Positions 30,734 to 40,598 are shown, counted from the stretch's first letter. The stretch is 64,000 nucleotides of DNA from Nocardioides sp. AX2bis (GCF_902506435.1 NZ_LR733215.1:2084957-2148956); one strand, 5' to 3'. Made by a program: numbers and translations. The notes: generated from the sequence alone by a model not told the origin.

Positions 30734-30749
30734 TCGAACATGCGTTCGA
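30734..30749. promoter_or_regulatory. LexA (SOS) box controlling the HNH gene
   Basis: TCGAACATGCGTTCGA has perfect half-sites for the Gram-positive/actinobacterial LexA consensus TCGAAC-N4-GTTCGA. It lies directly upstream of the -10 box in the spacer/-35 region, where LexA would repress until DNA damage. Confidence 0.8.
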
Positions 30750-30778
30750 TCGCCAGTGGACCTATGTCCCTGTGGAGG

Positions 30779-30873
30779 GGTCTCGTGACGCTCGCTGCGC
30801 TCGCTCCTCGACCACCGGGTGCTGGCGCTCGCTCCTCGACCACCGGGGTCGGCGCTCGCTCCTCGACCGCCGG
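30779..30873 (+). repeat. 40-bp repeat (one full, two partial copies)
   Basis: A full copy (30779-30818) runs from GGTCTCGTGACGCTCGCT to CTCCTCGACCACCGG. Two truncated copies beginning GGCGCTCGCTCCTCGACC follow at about 30824-30846 and 30851-30873. The same unit occurs five more times in full around 54.1-54.6 kb. Confidence 0.8.
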
Positions 30874-30886
30874 CGTGCGGGCGGGG

Positions 30887-31234
30887 TCAGGTGGCGGGGA
30901 CGGTCTGGCGGACGGTGATGAAGAGGAAGGCGATCCGGTCGTCGCTGAGGGCGAAGAGGTGGTCCAGGTCGACGACGCCGCCGGGGAAGTCGCCCTCGAG
31001 GTGCTTGGTCAGGCGGTACGCCTGGTCGCCGAGCCGCTCCTCGTCCACGACGGTCGACGTGTACTCGAACGCCGACGACGCATCGGCGTGCCAGGCCGCG
31101 ACCGCGTCGGTGCCGAGGTGGGTGCGGCCCTCGTCGTTGACACCCCCGGTCCGGGTGAAGCAGGCGGCGATCGCGGCGGCGTCGCCCTCGGCTGCCAGGT
31201 AGGCGGCGACGGCGGGCGGGTGCTGGTGGTCCAT
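30887..31234 (-). CDS. Nuclear transport factor 2-like (SnoaL-type) protein
   Basis: 115 residues with the cone-shaped alpha+beta NTF2 fold pattern: HPPAVAAYLAAEGDAAAIAACFTRTGGVNDEGRTHLG at the start, AWHADASSAFEYTSTVVDEE, then GGVVDLDHLFALSDDRIAFLFI. Such proteins serve as small enzymes or ligand binders, and no substrate is evident. The gene is divergent from a MerR regulator with a clear MerR-type operator between them, so the regulator probably controls this gene too. Confidence 0.8.
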   Translation of the reverse strand: MDHQHPPAVAAYLAAEGDAAAIAACFTRTGGVNDEGRTHLGTDAVAAWHADASSAFEYTSTVVDEERLGDQAYRLTKHLEGDFPGGVVDLDHLFALSDDRIAFLFITVRQTVPAT

Positions 31235-31302
31235 GACGGGGCTCCTCGGGTCGGTCGGCCGCGGCGCGGTCGGGTCCGCCCACCGTGGGGCCTCTCCCCG
31301 GG

Positions 31303-31327
31303 GGAGGGTCCAGGCGCTGGACCCTCC
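31303..31327. promoter_or_regulatory. MerR-type operator between the NTF2-like and MerR genes
   Basis: Perfect inverted repeat with 11-bp arms (GGAGGGTCCAG and its complement) and a 3-bp spacer, 39 nt before the MerR start. GGAGGGT half-sites are typical for MerR proteins of the TipA/BmrR type. Confidence 0.65.
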
Positions 31328-31365
31328 GGTGGGCGAGGGTGCAGGGTCGTGCCGTGCCCGCACCC

Positions 31366-32166
31366 ATGACGATCGGCGAGTTCGCCCGGACGACCCAGCT
31401 GAGCGTGCGCACCCTCCGCCGCTACCACGACGCGGGGCTGCTCGAGCCGGCACACGTCGACCCCTCCACGGGCTACCGGTCCTACGCGCTCGAGCAGGTG
31501 CCGACCGCCCAGGTCATCCACCAGCTGCGGCGCCTCGACGTGCCGCTGGCCGACGTCGACAGCATCCTGCGCACGGCCGACCACGACGAGCGCGCGGCGT
31601 TCGTGGCCGAGCACCTCCGGCGTCTCGAGCAGGAGCTGGACCGCACCCGCGCCGCGGTGGCCTCCCTGCGCCGCCTCCTGGACCCCGTGCCGGAGGACCT
31701 CGAGGTCGAGCTGGGCTCGGAGCCGGCCCGGGTCGTCGCGGCGGTGACGGCGACGGTCGACCTCGACGACCTGCTCGGCTGGTACGCCGGGGCGATGGCC
31801 GAGCTCGACCATGCCGTGCCCGCACCGACCGGACCGCCCGGCGGCCTCTTCGAGGACGCCCTCCTCACCGCCGGGCGGGGCGAGGCGACGGTCTACCTGC
31901 CGGCCCTCGATCCGCCCACGACCAGCCGGGTGGGCCCGGCCCTGCTGCCGGCGGTCGACACGGCCCGGACCACGCACCGCGGCGACCACGACACCATCGA
32001 GGTGACCTACGCGCGGCTCGGTGTCTGGGTCGCCGAGCACGCCCTGGCCGTCGCCGGCCCCGTCCGCGAGACGTACGCGGTCGGTCCTCGCGACACCGCC
32101 GACAGCGCCGCCTGGCGCACGGAGATCGGCTGGCCGGTCTTCCGTGTCGACCCGGCCCCGGGCTAG
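31366..32166 (+). CDS. MerR family transcriptional regulator with effector domain
   Basis: 266 residues. MTIGEFARTTQLSVRTLRRYHDAGLLEPAHVDPSTGYRSYALEQV is a textbook MerR helix-turn-helix with wing (residues 1-45). A dimerising coiled coil follows (about 75-110, RLEQELDRTRAAVASLRRLL). A C-terminal GyrI-like effector-binding domain of about 130 residues may sense small molecules. The ATG is preferred over a GTG four codons upstream because family members begin MTIGEFA. The stop shares the sequence CTAG with the stop of the convergent RecB-like gene, so the two genes overlap by 4 nt. Confidence 0.87.
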   Translation: MTIGEFARTTQLSVRTLRRYHDAGLLEPAHVDPSTGYRSYALEQVPTAQVIHQLRRLDVPLADVDSILRTADHDERAAFVAEHLRRLEQELDRTRAAVASLRRLLDPVPEDLEVELGSEPARVVAAVTATVDLDDLLGWYAGAMAELDHAVPAPTGPPGGLFEDALLTAGRGEATVYLPALDPPTTSRVGPALLPAVDTARTTHRGDHDTIEVTYARLGVWVAEHALAVAGPVRETYAVGPRDTADSAAWRTEIGWPVFRVDPAPG

Positions 32167-33032
32167 TCCGTCGGCAGTGGCGGGGGAGCGCCGCCGAACT
32201 CCGGGCACAGCGCCTGGAACGAGCACCAGCCGCAGAGCGGGCCGCGGCGGGGGAGCCACTCTCCGCTCTCGCGGGCGGCCACGATCGCGCGCCACACCGC
32301 CTCGACCTTGCGCTCGGTCGCGAGCAGGTCGTCGACGTCGGGGTGGTAGCGCAGGACCTCGCCGCTGCCGAGGTAGACCAGCTGCAGCACCGTCGGCACC
32401 ACGCCCCGGGTGCGCCACAGCACCAGGGCGTAGAACTTCATCTGGAACAGCGCCTTGGCCTCGTACTCCGGTCTGGGCGCCCGCCCGGTCTTGTAGTCGA
32501 CGACCCGCAGCGCGCCGTTGCGCGCGATGTCGAGCCGGTCGACGAAGCCACGCAGCAGCAGCCGCGACTCGGTGACGGTCTCCACGTAGAGCTCGCGCTC
32601 GGCCGGCTCGAGGCGGCGCGGGTCCTCCAGGGTGAACCAGCGGTCCAGCACGGTCGCGCAGGACGCCAGCCACGTCGTGACCTCGGGGCCGTCCCCCTCG
32701 AAGAGACCGGCGAGGTCGGGCTCGGCCCCGAGCAGCGCCTCCCAGGTCGGCGCGAGCATGCCCCGCGCCCGCTCCGGCGTGCGGTCCGGGGCGGGGTCGT
32801 CGAAGAGGTCCTCGAGCACCTTGTGCACCAGGGTCCCGCGCGCCGCGTCCAAGGACGGTTCCTCCGGCAGCCGGTCGACGGTGCGGAACCGGTAGCGCAG
32901 GGGGCAGGTGACGAAGTCGACCGCCCGGCTCGGCGAGAGCGCCCCGATGACCTCGACGCCGTCGACCGGTGTCGATCGGGCCTCGGCGGGCGAGGCCGGG
33001 GCGGGGCGGGATGCTGACGCAGGGACAGGCAC
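32163..33032 (-). CDS. RecB family exonuclease (PD-(D/E)XK, iron-sulfur type)
   Basis: 289 residues. The nuclease core is LVHKVLEDLF (early His) and GFVDRLDIARNGALRVVDYKTGRAP, giving the D...DxK catalytic set near residues 163-185. Four cysteines, C43 (VTCPLRYRF) and C267, C270 and C276 (LCGWCSFQALC), are arranged as in AddB and Cas4, where they bind a 4Fe-4S cluster. It is a single-domain nuclease, not a RecB helicase. This gene regularly precedes the M50-trmI-mpa block in actinobacteria. The GTG start lies 6 nt after TAGGCT. Confidence 0.88.
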   Translation of the reverse strand: MPVPASASRPAPASPAEARSTPVDGVEVIGALSPSRAVDFVTCPLRYRFRTVDRLPEEPSLDAARGTLVHKVLEDLFDDPAPDRTPERARGMLAPTWEALLGAEPDLAGLFEGDGPEVTTWLASCATVLDRWFTLEDPRRLEPAERELYVETVTESRLLLRGFVDRLDIARNGALRVVDYKTGRAPRPEYEAKALFQMKFYALVLWRTRGVVPTVLQLVYLGSGEVLRYHPDVDDLLATERKVEAVWRAIVAARESGEWLPRRGPLCGWCSFQALCPEFGGAPPPLPTD

Positions 33033-33044
33033 GGGTCGAGCCTA
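33033..33044 (-). promoter_or_regulatory. -10 box of the RecB-like nuclease gene
   Basis: Minus-strand TAGGCT (33044-33039), 6 nt before the GTG; predicted leaderless. Confidence 0.5.
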
Positions 33045-33083
33045 GGCAGAGGCGCCGACGCCGGTCGGCGCGGCGCGTCCCGG

Positions 33084-33095
33084 TAGGTTCTGCCC
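33084..33095 (+). promoter_or_regulatory. -10 box of the M50 protease gene
   Basis: TAGGTT at 33084-33089, 6 nt before the GTG; predicted leaderless. Confidence 0.5.
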
Positions 33096-34247
33096 GTGTC
33101 CGCCCCCGCCGCCCCGCCGTCCGTCCCGCGCCCGGCCGGGACCGTACGGCTGGCCACCGTCGGGGGCACCCAGATCCTGATCTCCTACACGACGCTGCTC
33201 TTCGCGGCCCTGTTCGCAGTCATCCTCGCCCCGCAGGTCGAGGCCGTACGCCCCGGGCTCGGCCCGCTGCGCTACGTCGCCGGGGCGGTGTTCGCGGCCC
33301 TGCTCTACGTCGCGGTCCTGCTGCACGAGATCTCCCACGCGCTGGTCGCACGGCGCTTCGGCACCGTGGTCCCCTCCATCACGCTGCACTTCCTGGGCGG
33401 GATGACCGCGGTCCAGGGCGAGGCACGCTCGCCGCGCCAGGAGTTCTGGGTCGCCGTCGTCGGGCCGCTGACCTCGCTGGCCGTCGGCGGCGTGGCCTGG
33501 CTGGCCTACCAGCAGGCCGACCAGGGCCTGGTCGGGCTGTTCCTGTTCGGCCTGGCCGCCGGCAACCTGCTGATCGGCGTGCTGAACCTGGTCCCGGGCC
33601 TGCCGCTGGACGGCGGCCGGGTCTTCAAGGCGGCGGTCTGGAAGGTCTCCGGCAGCGCCCTGCGCGGCGTCGTCGTGGCGGCGTGGGCCGGCCGCGCGAC
33701 CGCGGTCCTGCTGCTGGCCTGGCCGTTGCTCGGCGAGGCGTTCCTCGACCTGCGCCCCGGCATCACCGACTACGTCGTCTCGTTCCTGCTGGCCGCCTTC
33801 ATCTGGACCACCGCCACCTCCGAGCTGGCCACGGCCCGGCTGCGCAGCCGGCTGCCGGGGCTGGAGGCGCGCCGGCTGGCCCGCCGTACCCTCAGCGTCC
33901 CGCACGACCTGCCGCTGGCGGAGGCGGTGCGCCGCGCCCAGGAGATGCAGGCCGGTGGCATCGTGACGCTGACCGCCGCCGGGGCCCCGGTCGGGGTGGT
34001 CAACGAGGCCGCGCTGGTCGCCGTGCCCGAGGACCGACGCCCCTGGGTGCCGACGTCGAGCGTGGCCCGTAGCCTCGAGCCCGGTCTCAGCCTCCCGGTC
34101 GGGCTGCGCGGCGAGGAGCTGGTCACCGCCCTCAACCGCGCACCCGCCCGGGAGTACCTGCTCGTGCAGGAGGACGGGTCGGTCTACGGCGTCCTGTCGC
34201 TGGCCGACGTCGATCGCGCCGTCCGCGGCGCCGGAGGAGCAACGTGA
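33096..34247 (+). CDS. M50 family site-2 metalloprotease with CBS-like domain
   Basis: 383 residues. The intramembrane zinc site is HEISH in YVAVLLHEISHALVARRFG (about residues 75-93), and the third ligand Asp is in NLVPGLPLDGGRVFKA (about 165-180). Five to six membrane helices surround these. The C-terminal region (about 265-380) resembles CBS repeats and may sense a nucleotide. Such proteases cut membrane-bound regulators. The next gene, trmI, starts at a GTGA overlap, so the two are coupled, as is usual next to the actinobacterial proteasome genes. Confidence 0.88.
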   Translation: MSAPAAPPSVPRPAGTVRLATVGGTQILISYTTLLFAALFAVILAPQVEAVRPGLGPLRYVAGAVFAALLYVAVLLHEISHALVARRFGTVVPSITLHFLGGMTAVQGEARSPRQEFWVAVVGPLTSLAVGGVAWLAYQQADQGLVGLFLFGLAAGNLLIGVLNLVPGLPLDGGRVFKAAVWKVSGSALRGVVVAAWAGRATAVLLLAWPLLGEAFLDLRPGITDYVVSFLLAAFIWTTATSELATARLRSRLPGLEARRLARRTLSVPHDLPLAEAVRRAQEMQAGGIVTLTAAGAPVGVVNEAALVAVPEDRRPWVPTSSVARSLEPGLSLPVGLRGEELVTALNRAPAREYLLVQEDGSVYGVLSLADVDRAVRGAGGAT

Positions 34248-35239
34248 ACGAGCAGGACCCGCAGGAGCCGGACAGTCGGCAGCAGGACAGCCCCGACGTG
34301 CCCCCGGAGGCCTGGGGCGGCGTGCACCGCGGACCGCTGCGCACGGGCGAGTGGGTGCGCCTGGTCGACACCAAGGGCCGCAAGCACAACTTCGCCCTGG
34401 TGCCCGGCAAGAAGTTCTTCTCCAACAAGGGCTCGGTCGACCACGACGACATGATCGGGCGCGAGGAGGGCTTCACGCTGACCTCGACCGCCGGCGGCGA
34501 GTACCTCGTCTTCCGTCCGCTGCTCTCGGAGTTCGTGGTCTCGATGCCGCGCGGCGCGGCCGTGGTCTACCCCAAGGACGCCGCCCAGATCGTGGCGATG
34601 GCCGACATCTTCCCCGGCGCCGACGTCGTCGAGGCCGGCGTCGGGTCCGGCGCCCTGACCTGCTCGCTGCTGCGCGCCGTCGGTCCGCACGGCAAGGTCA
34701 CCTCCTACGAGCGGCGCGAGGAGTTCGCCGACGTCGCGCGACGCAACGTCGACCAGTTCCTCGGCGGCCCGGACGGCTCCAGCCACCCCGCCTGGTCGCT
34801 GCGGCTCGGCGACCTGGCCGAGGAGCTGCCGGCCTCGGGGGAGCGGTACGACCGGGTCATCCTCGACATGCTCGCCCCCTGGGAGTGCCTCGACGCGGCC
34901 GCCGGCGCACTGCGACCCGGCGGGATCGTGTGCGCGTACGTCGCGACCACGACCCAGCTGTCGAAGTTCACCGAGACCGTGCGCGTGCACGGCGGGTTCA
35001 CCGAGCCGCACGCCTGGGAGTCGCTGGTGCGCGACTGGCACGTGGAGGGCCTCGCGGTCCGCCCGGGGCACTCGATGATCGGCCACACCGCCTTCCTGGT
35101 GACGGCGCGCCGGATGGCGCCCGGGCAGAGCCCGCCGCGCAAGCGCCGCCGCCCGGCACCCGGCGCGTACGGCCCCGACTACACCGGCCCGCGCCCCGCG
35201 GACGTCGCCGACCTGGGGGAACCGCCCACGAGCGGCTGA
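34244..35239 (+). CDS. trmI: tRNA (adenine-58-N1)-methyltransferase
   Basis: 331 residues. The N-terminal beta domain (about 20-100) includes [19 protein letters not shown]. The SAM-binding Rossmann domain begins with [21 protein letters not shown] (GxGxG near residue 125) and continues with [17 protein letters not shown] and [10 protein letters not shown], where the Asp-x-x-x-Pro motif binds the target base. It methylates A58 in the T loop of tRNAs as a homotetramer. A Pro/Arg-rich tail of about 45 residues is extra. The position directly before mpa is conserved in actinobacteria. Confidence 0.93.
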   Translation: MNEQDPQEPDSRQQDSPDVPPEAWGGVHRGPLRTGEWVRLVDTKGRKHNFALVPGKKFFSNKGSVDHDDMIGREEGFTLTSTAGGEYLVFRPLLSEFVVSMPRGAAVVYPKDAAQIVAMADIFPGADVVEAGVGSGALTCSLLRAVGPHGKVTSYERREEFADVARRNVDQFLGGPDGSSHPAWSLRLGDLAEELPASGERYDRVILDMLAPWECLDAAAGALRPGGIVCAYVATTTQLSKFTETVRVHGGFTEPHAWESLVRDWHVEGLAVRPGHSMIGHTAFLVTARRMAPGQSPPRKRRRPAPGAYGPDYTGPRPADVADLGEPPTSG

Positions 35240-35289
35240 ACCGGCCACGCCGCGAGCGGGACCCTCCCCCGGGTGGCAGGTGCCACGGG

Positions 35290-35310
35290 TAGGGTCGACA
35301 GGACAGGAGG
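35290..35310 (+). promoter_or_regulatory. Promoter element and ribosome binding site of mpa
   Basis: TAGGGT at 35290-35295 and a strong GGAGG at 35306-35310, 8 nt before ATG 35319. This favours the internal ATG over a GTG 39 nt upstream. Confidence 0.45.
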
Positions 35311-35318
35311 TGGGGCTC

Positions 35319-37073
35319 ATGTCGAGCAGCGATTCAGGACCCGACACCCCGGGCCGCGAGCAGGAACGACTGGTCAACCAGGTGCGCTACCTGGAGTCCG
35401 AGGTCGGCGAGCTCCGGCGGCGGCTCAGCGAGTCACCGGGCTCCTCGCGCGGGCTCGACCTGCGCCTGGCCGACGCCCAGCGCAACCTGGCGACGGTGAC
35501 CGCGCAGAACGAGCGGCTGGCCGGGACCCTGCGCGAGGCGCGCGACCAGATCATGAAGCTCAAGGAGGAGGTCGACCGGCTGGCGCAGCCGCCGGCCGGC
35601 TTCGGCACCTTCCTGTCCCGCAACGAGGACGACACCGTCGACGTCTTCACCGGCGGCCGCAAGCTGCGCGTGAGCGTGAGCCCGGCCGTCGAGCTCGACG
35701 AGCTGCGCCGCGGCCAGGAGGTCATGCTCAACGAGGCCCTCAACGTGGTCGCCGCGCTCGAGTTCGAGCAGGTCGGCGAGGTCGTGATGTTCAAGGAGCT
35801 GCTCGCCGACGGCGAGCGCGCCCTGGTCATCGCCAACGCCGACGAGGAGCGCGTCGTCCGGCTGGCGCAGCCGCTGCGCGACGACACGATCCGGGCCGGC
35901 GACAGCCTGCTGCTCGACTCGCGGGCCGGCTACGTCTACGAGAAGGTCCCGAAGTCCGAGGTCGAGGAGCTCGTGCTCGAGGAGGTGCCCGACATCGCCT
36001 ACGAGTCGATCGGGGGCCTGCGCGGGCAGATCGAGCAGATCCAGGACGCCGTGGAGCTGCCTTACCTGCACCCCGAGCTGTTCAAGGAGCACGAGCTCAA
36101 GCCGCCCAAGGGCGTCCTGCTGTACGGGCCCCCGGGCTGCGGCAAGACGCTGATCGCCAAGGCGGTGGCCAACTCGCTGGCCAAGAAGGTCGCGGCCCGC
36201 ACCGGTGCCGAGGGCAAGTCGTACTTCCTCAACATCAAGGGCCCCGAGCTGCTGAACAAGTACGTCGGGGAGACCGAGCGGCACATCCGGCTCGTCTTCC
36301 AGCGGGCCCGCGAGAAGGCCAGCCAGGGCACGCCGGTGATCGTGTTCTTCGACGAGATGGACTCGCTGTTCCGCACCCGCGGCTCGGGCGTCTCCTCCGA
36401 CGTCGAGAACACCATCGTCCCGCAGCTGCTGAGCGAGATCGACGGCGTGGAGACGCTCGAGAACGTGCTGGTCATCGGGGCCTCGAACCGCGAGGACATG
36501 ATCGACCCCGCGATCCTGCGGCCGGGCCGGCTCGACGTGAAGATCAAGATCGAGCGCCCGGACGCGGAGTCGGCGCGCGACATCTTCTCCAAGTACCTCA
36601 CCGCGACCCTGCCGCTGCACGCCGACGACCTCACCGAGTTCGGCGGGGACCGCGAGGCGTGCGTCGGCGGCATGATCCGGGCCACCGTGGAGCGGATGTA
36701 CAACGAGACCGAGGAGAACCGCTTCCTCGAGGTCACCTACGCCAACGGCGACAAGGAGGTCCTGTACTTCAAGGACTTCAACTCCGGCGCGATGATCCAG
36801 AACATCGTCGACCGCGCCAAGAAGATGGCGATCAAGGACCTCCTGGACCACGACCAGCGCGGTCTGCGGGTCTCGCACATGCTCCAGGCCTGCGTGGACG
36901 AGTTCAAGGAGAACGAGGACCTGCCGAACACCACGAACCCCGACGACTGGGCCCGGATCTCGGGCAAGAAGGGGGAGCGGATCGTGTTCATCCGCACCCT
37001 GGTCACCGGCAAGCAGGGCACCGAGCCCGGCCGGTCCATCGACACCGTCAGCAACACCGGGCAGTACCTGTGA
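35319..37073 (+). CDS. mpa: Proteasomal ATPase Mpa/ARC
   Basis: 584-residue AAA ATPase that binds Pup-tagged proteins, unfolds them and feeds them into the 20S proteasome. The N-terminal coiled coil (about 15-85, e.g. [19 protein letters not shown]) recruits Pup. Two OB-fold domains follow (about 90-235). The AAA module has Walker [19 protein letters not shown] (about residue 270) and Walker [13 protein letters not shown] (about 342). The C-terminus ends in GQYL, the penultimate-Tyr tail that docks on the proteasome ring. The start is chosen from GGAGG before ATG. Dop starts 4 nt after the stop. Confidence 0.96.
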   Translation: MSSSDSGPDTPGREQERLVNQVRYLESEVGELRRRLSESPGSSRGLDLRLADAQRNLATVTAQNERLAGTLREARDQIMKLKEEVDRLAQPPAGFGTFLSRNEDDTVDVFTGGRKLRVSVSPAVELDELRRGQEVMLNEALNVVAALEFEQVGEVVMFKELLADGERALVIANADEERVVRLAQPLRDDTIRAGDSLLLDSRAGYVYEKVPKSEVEELVLEEVPDIAYESIGGLRGQIEQIQDAVELPYLHPELFKEHELKPPKGVLLYGPPGCGKTLIAKAVANSLAKKVAARTGAEGKSYFLNIKGPELLNKYVGETERHIRLVFQRAREKASQGTPVIVFFDEMDSLFRTRGSGVSSDVENTIVPQLLSEIDGVETLENVLVIGASNREDMIDPAILRPGRLDVKIKIERPDAESARDIFSKYLTATLPLHADDLTEFGGDREACVGGMIRATVERMYNETEENRFLEVTYANGDKEVLYFKDFNSGAMIQNIVDRAKKMAIKDLLDHDQRGLRVSHMLQACVDEFKENEDLPNTTNPDDWARISGKKGERIVFIRTLVTGKQGTEPGRSIDTVSNTGQYL

Positions 37074-37077
37074 TCCC

Positions 37078-38586
37078 ATGAGCGTGCGTCGGGTCATGGG
37101 CACCGAGATCGAGTACGGCATCGCGGTCACCGGGCAGCCGTCGGCCAACCCGATGGTCAGCTCCTCGCAGGTCGTCAACGCCTACGCCTCGGCCACCGTA
37201 CGAGCGCGTCGGGCGCGGTGGGACTTCGAGGAGGAGTCGCCGCTGCGCGACGCCCGCGGGTACGACGTGTCGCGCCAGGTCGCCGACCCGAGCCAGCTCA
37301 CCGACGAGGACCTCGGCCTGGCCAACGTCATCCTCACCAACGGCGCCCGGCTCTACGTCGACCACGCGCACCCGGAGTACGCCACCCCGGAGGTGACCAC
37401 GCCGCTGGACGCCGTGCTCTGGGAGAAGGCCGGCGAGCAGGTGATGCTCGACGCCGCCCGCCGCGCGGCCGTGATGCCCGGCGGCGCGCCGATCGTGCTC
37501 TACAAGAACAACACCGACGGCAAGGGCGCCTCCTACGGCGCGCACGAGAACTACCTGATGCGCCGCTCGACGCCGTTCTCGGAGATCGTGCGGCACCTGA
37601 CGCCGTTCTTCGTCTCCCGGCAGGTCGTCTGCGGTGCCGGCCGCGTCGGCCGGGGTCAGGACGGGCGCGAGGACGGCTTCCAGGTCAGCCAGCGCGCGGA
37701 CTTCTTCGAGGTCGAGGTCGGCCTCGAGACCACGCTGAAGCGGCCGATCATCAACACCCGCGACGAGCCCCACGCGGACCCCGACAAGTACCGCCGCCTG
37801 CACGTCATCATCGGCGACGCGAACATGTCCGAGGTCTCGACGTTCCTCAAGGTCGGCACGACCTCGCTGGTGCTGGCGATGATCGAGGACGGGTTCCTGG
37901 GCCGCGAGCTGATGGTCTCGGGCCCGGTCGCCTCGCTGCGCGCGGTCTCGCACGACCCCTCGCTGCAGCACCTGCTGACGCTGGCCGACGGGCGGCGGCT
38001 GACCGCGGTGCAGCTGCAGATGGAGTACCTCGACCTGGCCCGCAAGCACGTCGAGGACCGGCTCGGCGCGGACGCCGACGCCCAGACCCGCGAGGTCCTG
38101 GCCCGGTGGGAGTCGGTGCTGGACCGCCTGGACCGCGACCCGATGGAGTGTGCGGGGGAGCTGGACTGGGTGGCGAAGCTGAAGCTGCTCGAGCAGTACC
38201 GCGACCGGGACGGCCTGGCCTGGGACGACGCCAAGCTGGCCCTGATCGACCTGCAGTACGCCGACCTGCGTCCCGAGAAGGGGCTGTACCACCGGATGGC
38301 CGCCGCCGGGCGGATCGAGCGGCTGCTCGACGACGCCGCCATCGAGCGCGCGATGCACGACCCGCCGGAGGACACCCGCGCCTACTTCCGGGGCCGCTGC
38401 CTGGAGAAGTTCGCCGAGAACGTCGCCGCCGCGTCCTGGGACTCCGTCATCTTCGACCTGCCCGGTCGTGACTCGCTGCAGCGCGTCCCCACCCTGGACC
38501 CCCTGCGCGGCAGCCGGGCGCACGTCGGGGACCTCCTCGACCGTTCGGACACCGCCGCCGCGCTCCTCGGCGAGCTCGCCGGCTGA
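37078..38586 (+). CDS. dop: Depupylase/deamidase Dop
   Basis: 502 residues, glutamine-synthetase-like fold. The opening [12 protein letters not shown] holds the ATP/metal Glu residues. The Dop-specific loop (about residues 38-60, [18 protein letters not shown]) separates it from PafA. The catalytic Asp is in [15 protein letters not shown] (about residue 96). Further conserved stretches are [18 protein letters not shown] and [20 protein letters not shown]. Dop cleaves the isopeptide bond between Pup and its target, and in species with Gln-ending Pup also deamidates Pup. Pup here ends in Glu, so depupylation is the needed activity. Confidence 0.95.
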   Translation: MSVRRVMGTEIEYGIAVTGQPSANPMVSSSQVVNAYASATVRARRARWDFEEESPLRDARGYDVSRQVADPSQLTDEDLGLANVILTNGARLYVDHAHPEYATPEVTTPLDAVLWEKAGEQVMLDAARRAAVMPGGAPIVLYKNNTDGKGASYGAHENYLMRRSTPFSEIVRHLTPFFVSRQVVCGAGRVGRGQDGREDGFQVSQRADFFEVEVGLETTLKRPIINTRDEPHADPDKYRRLHVIIGDANMSEVSTFLKVGTTSLVLAMIEDGFLGRELMVSGPVASLRAVSHDPSLQHLLTLADGRRLTAVQLQMEYLDLARKHVEDRLGADADAQTREVLARWESVLDRLDRDPMECAGELDWVAKLKLLEQYRDRDGLAWDDAKLALIDLQYADLRPEKGLYHRMAAAGRIERLLDDAAIERAMHDPPEDTRAYFRGRCLEKFAENVAAASWDSVIFDLPGRDSLQRVPTLDPLRGSRAHVGDLLDRSDTAAALLGELAG

Positions 38587-38643
38587 GCCTGCGCCGCCGC
38601 GCACGGACCTGCGGGGTGGGGCCCGCAGCACCCGGTGAGTCGC

Positions 38644-38655
38644 TAGTGTCGGAGC
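38644..38655 (+). promoter_or_regulatory. -10 box of pup
   Basis: TAGTGT at 38644-38649, 6 nt before the ATG; predicted leaderless, giving pup-prcB-prcA its own promoter inside the locus. Confidence 0.6.
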
Positions 38656-38859
38656 ATGGCCCAAGAGCAGAAGCAGCCGCGGCGCTCGTCCGAGACCGAG
38701 GAGCAGCAGCAGAGCGAGGAGACGACCGAGTCGTCGGTCGCCGAGCGCAAGGAAGCCCTCGACACGGAGGTCGACGACCTCCTCGACGAGATCGACGACG
38801 TCCTCGAGACCAACGCCGAGGACTTCGTGAAGTCGTTCATCCAGAAGGGCGGCGAATGA
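38656..38859 (+). CDS. pup: Prokaryotic ubiquitin-like protein Pup
   Basis: 67 residues, the usual size. The protein is acidic and disordered at the N-terminus ([11 protein letters not shown]). The central helix that binds the Mpa coiled coil is [23 protein letters not shown]. It ends in GGE, so the C-terminal residue used for ligation is already Glu, unlike the GGQ form in mycobacteria that must first be deamidated. The stop overlaps prcB (ATGA). Confidence 0.97.
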   Translation: MAQEQKQPRRSSETEEQQQSEETTESSVAERKEALDTEVDDLLDEIDDVLETNAEDFVKSFIQKGGE

Positions 38860-39728
38860 ACGACTCGCGCCTGCCCGCGGCCTACCTGACCCCGGGCTCG
38901 TCGTCCTTCGCCGACTTCCTCGCCGACCAGGCGCCCGACCTGCTGCCCGGCGCGCGTGACCTGGGCCCGGCGCGCCCCGGCGCCCCGAGCGCCGGCGACC
39001 TCGCCCCGCACGGCACGACCATCGTCGCGGCGACCTTCCCCGGCGGTGTGGTGATGGCCGGCGACCGCCGCGCCACGATGGGCAACGTGATCGCCCAGCG
39101 CGACATCGAGAAGGTCTTCCCCGCCGACGAGTTCTCCGCCGTCGGCATCGCCGGCACCGCGGGCCTGGCCGTCGAGATGGTCCGGCTCTACCAGGTCGAG
39201 CTCGAGCACTACGAGAAGATCGAGGGCTCGACGCTGTCGATGGACGGCAAGGCCAACCGCCTGGCCGCCCTGATCCGCAACAACCTGCCGATGGCGATGC
39301 AGGGCCTCGCCGTGGTCCCGCTCTTCGCCGGCTACGACCTGGCCGCCTCGATCGGTCGGATCTTCTCCTACGACGTGACCGGTGGCCGCTACGAGGAGAC
39401 CGCCTTCCACGCCGTCGGCTCCGGCTCGGTCTTCGCCCGCGGCTCGCTGAAGAAGCTCTACCGCGAGGACCTCGGCCGCGAGGACTGCGTGCTGGCCGTG
39501 GTGCAGGCGCTCTACGACGCCGCCGACGACGACTCCGCGACCGGCGGGCCCGACCTCACGCGCCGGATCTTCCCGGTCGTGCACGTGATCACCGCCGAGG
39601 GCGGGGTACGCCTGCCCGACGCCGAGGTGGCCGAGGTGGCCGACCGGATGATCGCCGGGCGGATGATCCGACCCGACGGACCGGCCGCGCCGCTGGACGG
39701 CCGGTCGTACGGGGGTGGCGCGCGATGA
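38856..39728 (+). CDS. prcB: 20S proteasome subunit beta
   Basis: 290 residues. A 53-residue propeptide ends in DLAPHG, and cleavage would free Thr54 of [24 protein letters not shown] as the catalytic N-terminal nucleophile. The Asp and Lys of the active site are in VMAGDRR and IEKVFP. The rest follows the four-layer proteasome fold ([38 protein letters not shown]). Starts at an ATGA overlap with pup and ends at an ATGA overlap with prcA, so the three proteins are made in a fixed order. Confidence 0.96.
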   Translation: MNDSRLPAAYLTPGSSSFADFLADQAPDLLPGARDLGPARPGAPSAGDLAPHGTTIVAATFPGGVVMAGDRRATMGNVIAQRDIEKVFPADEFSAVGIAGTAGLAVEMVRLYQVELEHYEKIEGSTLSMDGKANRLAALIRNNLPMAMQGLAVVPLFAGYDLAASIGRIFSYDVTGGRYEETAFHAVGSGSVFARGSLKKLYREDLGREDCVLAVVQALYDAADDDSATGGPDLTRRIFPVVHVITAEGGVRLPDAEVAEVADRMIAGRMIRPDGPAAPLDGRSYGGGAR

Positions 39729-40522
39729 GCATGCCCTACTACGTCTCGCCCGAGCAGCTGATGAAGGACCGGGCGGACTTCGCCCGCAAGGGCATCTCCC
39801 GCGGCCGGTCCGTGGTCGTCGTGCAGTACGCCGACGGGGTGCTCTTCGTCTCCGAGAACCCCTCGCAGGCGCTGCACAAGGTCTCCGAGATCTACGACCG
39901 GATCGCCTTCGCCGCCGTCGGTCGGTACAACGAGTTCGAGAACCTGCGCATCGCCGGCGTGCGTCTGGCCGACATGCGCGGCTACTCCTACGACCGGCGC
40001 GACGTCACCGGCCGCGCCCTGGCCAACGCCTACGCGCAGACGCTCGGCTCGATCTTCTCCAGCGGCGGCGAGAAGCCGTACGAGGTGGAGCTCTTCGTGG
40101 CCGAGGTCGGCGACACCCCGGCCGCGGACCAGGTCTACCGGCTGACCTACGACGGCCAGGTCGCCGACGAGCACGGGTACGCCGTGATGGGCGGCGCGGC
40201 CGAGACCGTCACCGCCCACCTGCGCGAGCACTACACCGAGGGCGCCGACCTGCCCACCGCGCTGGCCACCGCCGTGGCCGCCCTCGGCGCGGTCGAGGGC
40301 GAGGCGCCCGACCGGGTGCTGCCCGTGGCCGACCTCGAGGCGGCCGTGCTCGACCGCACCCGCACCCAGACGCGCAAGTTCCGCCGGTTGCGACCGGAGT
40401 GGATCGAGTCGGCGCTGCCGTCCGCGACGCCCGGGGACACGCCGTCCGACGGGTCGACCGGGTCGATCGGGGAGCCGGAGGCGCAGCCGCCGGACGCCCC
40501 GGTGGCCCCGCCGATCAGCTAG
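39725..40522 (+). CDS. prcA: 20S proteasome subunit alpha
   Basis: 265 residues. The N-terminal gate segment [31 protein letters not shown] is typical, and the core has [49 protein letters not shown]. Alpha rings close the proteasome and bind the Mpa tail. The C-terminal 40 residues are Pro/Ser/Asp rich and poorly conserved. The next genes in most relatives would be pafA; here two unrelated genes come in between. Confidence 0.95.
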   Translation: MSMPYYVSPEQLMKDRADFARKGISRGRSVVVVQYADGVLFVSENPSQALHKVSEIYDRIAFAAVGRYNEFENLRIAGVRLADMRGYSYDRRDVTGRALANAYAQTLGSIFSSGGEKPYEVELFVAEVGDTPAADQVYRLTYDGQVADEHGYAVMGGAAETVTAHLREHYTEGADLPTALATAVAALGAVEGEAPDRVLPVADLEAAVLDRTRTQTRKFRRLRPEWIESALPSATPGDTPSDGSTGSIGEPEAQPPDAPVAPPIS

Positions 40523-40592
40523 CGCCCGGGGCTCCGGGAGGCACGACACCGCGGCGTGACGCGGCCGAAACAGGACGAGCGACGGACCTGCC

Positions 40593-40598
40593 TAGGTT
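40593..40598 (+). promoter_or_regulatory. -10 box upstream of the small-protein/amidase pair
   Basis: TAGGTT, about 50 nt before the ATG at 40649. GAAAGGTG just before the ATG can serve as ribosome binding site. A short hairpin (GTGACGG/CCGTCAC, 40615-40630) lies in the leader. Confidence 0.4.
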
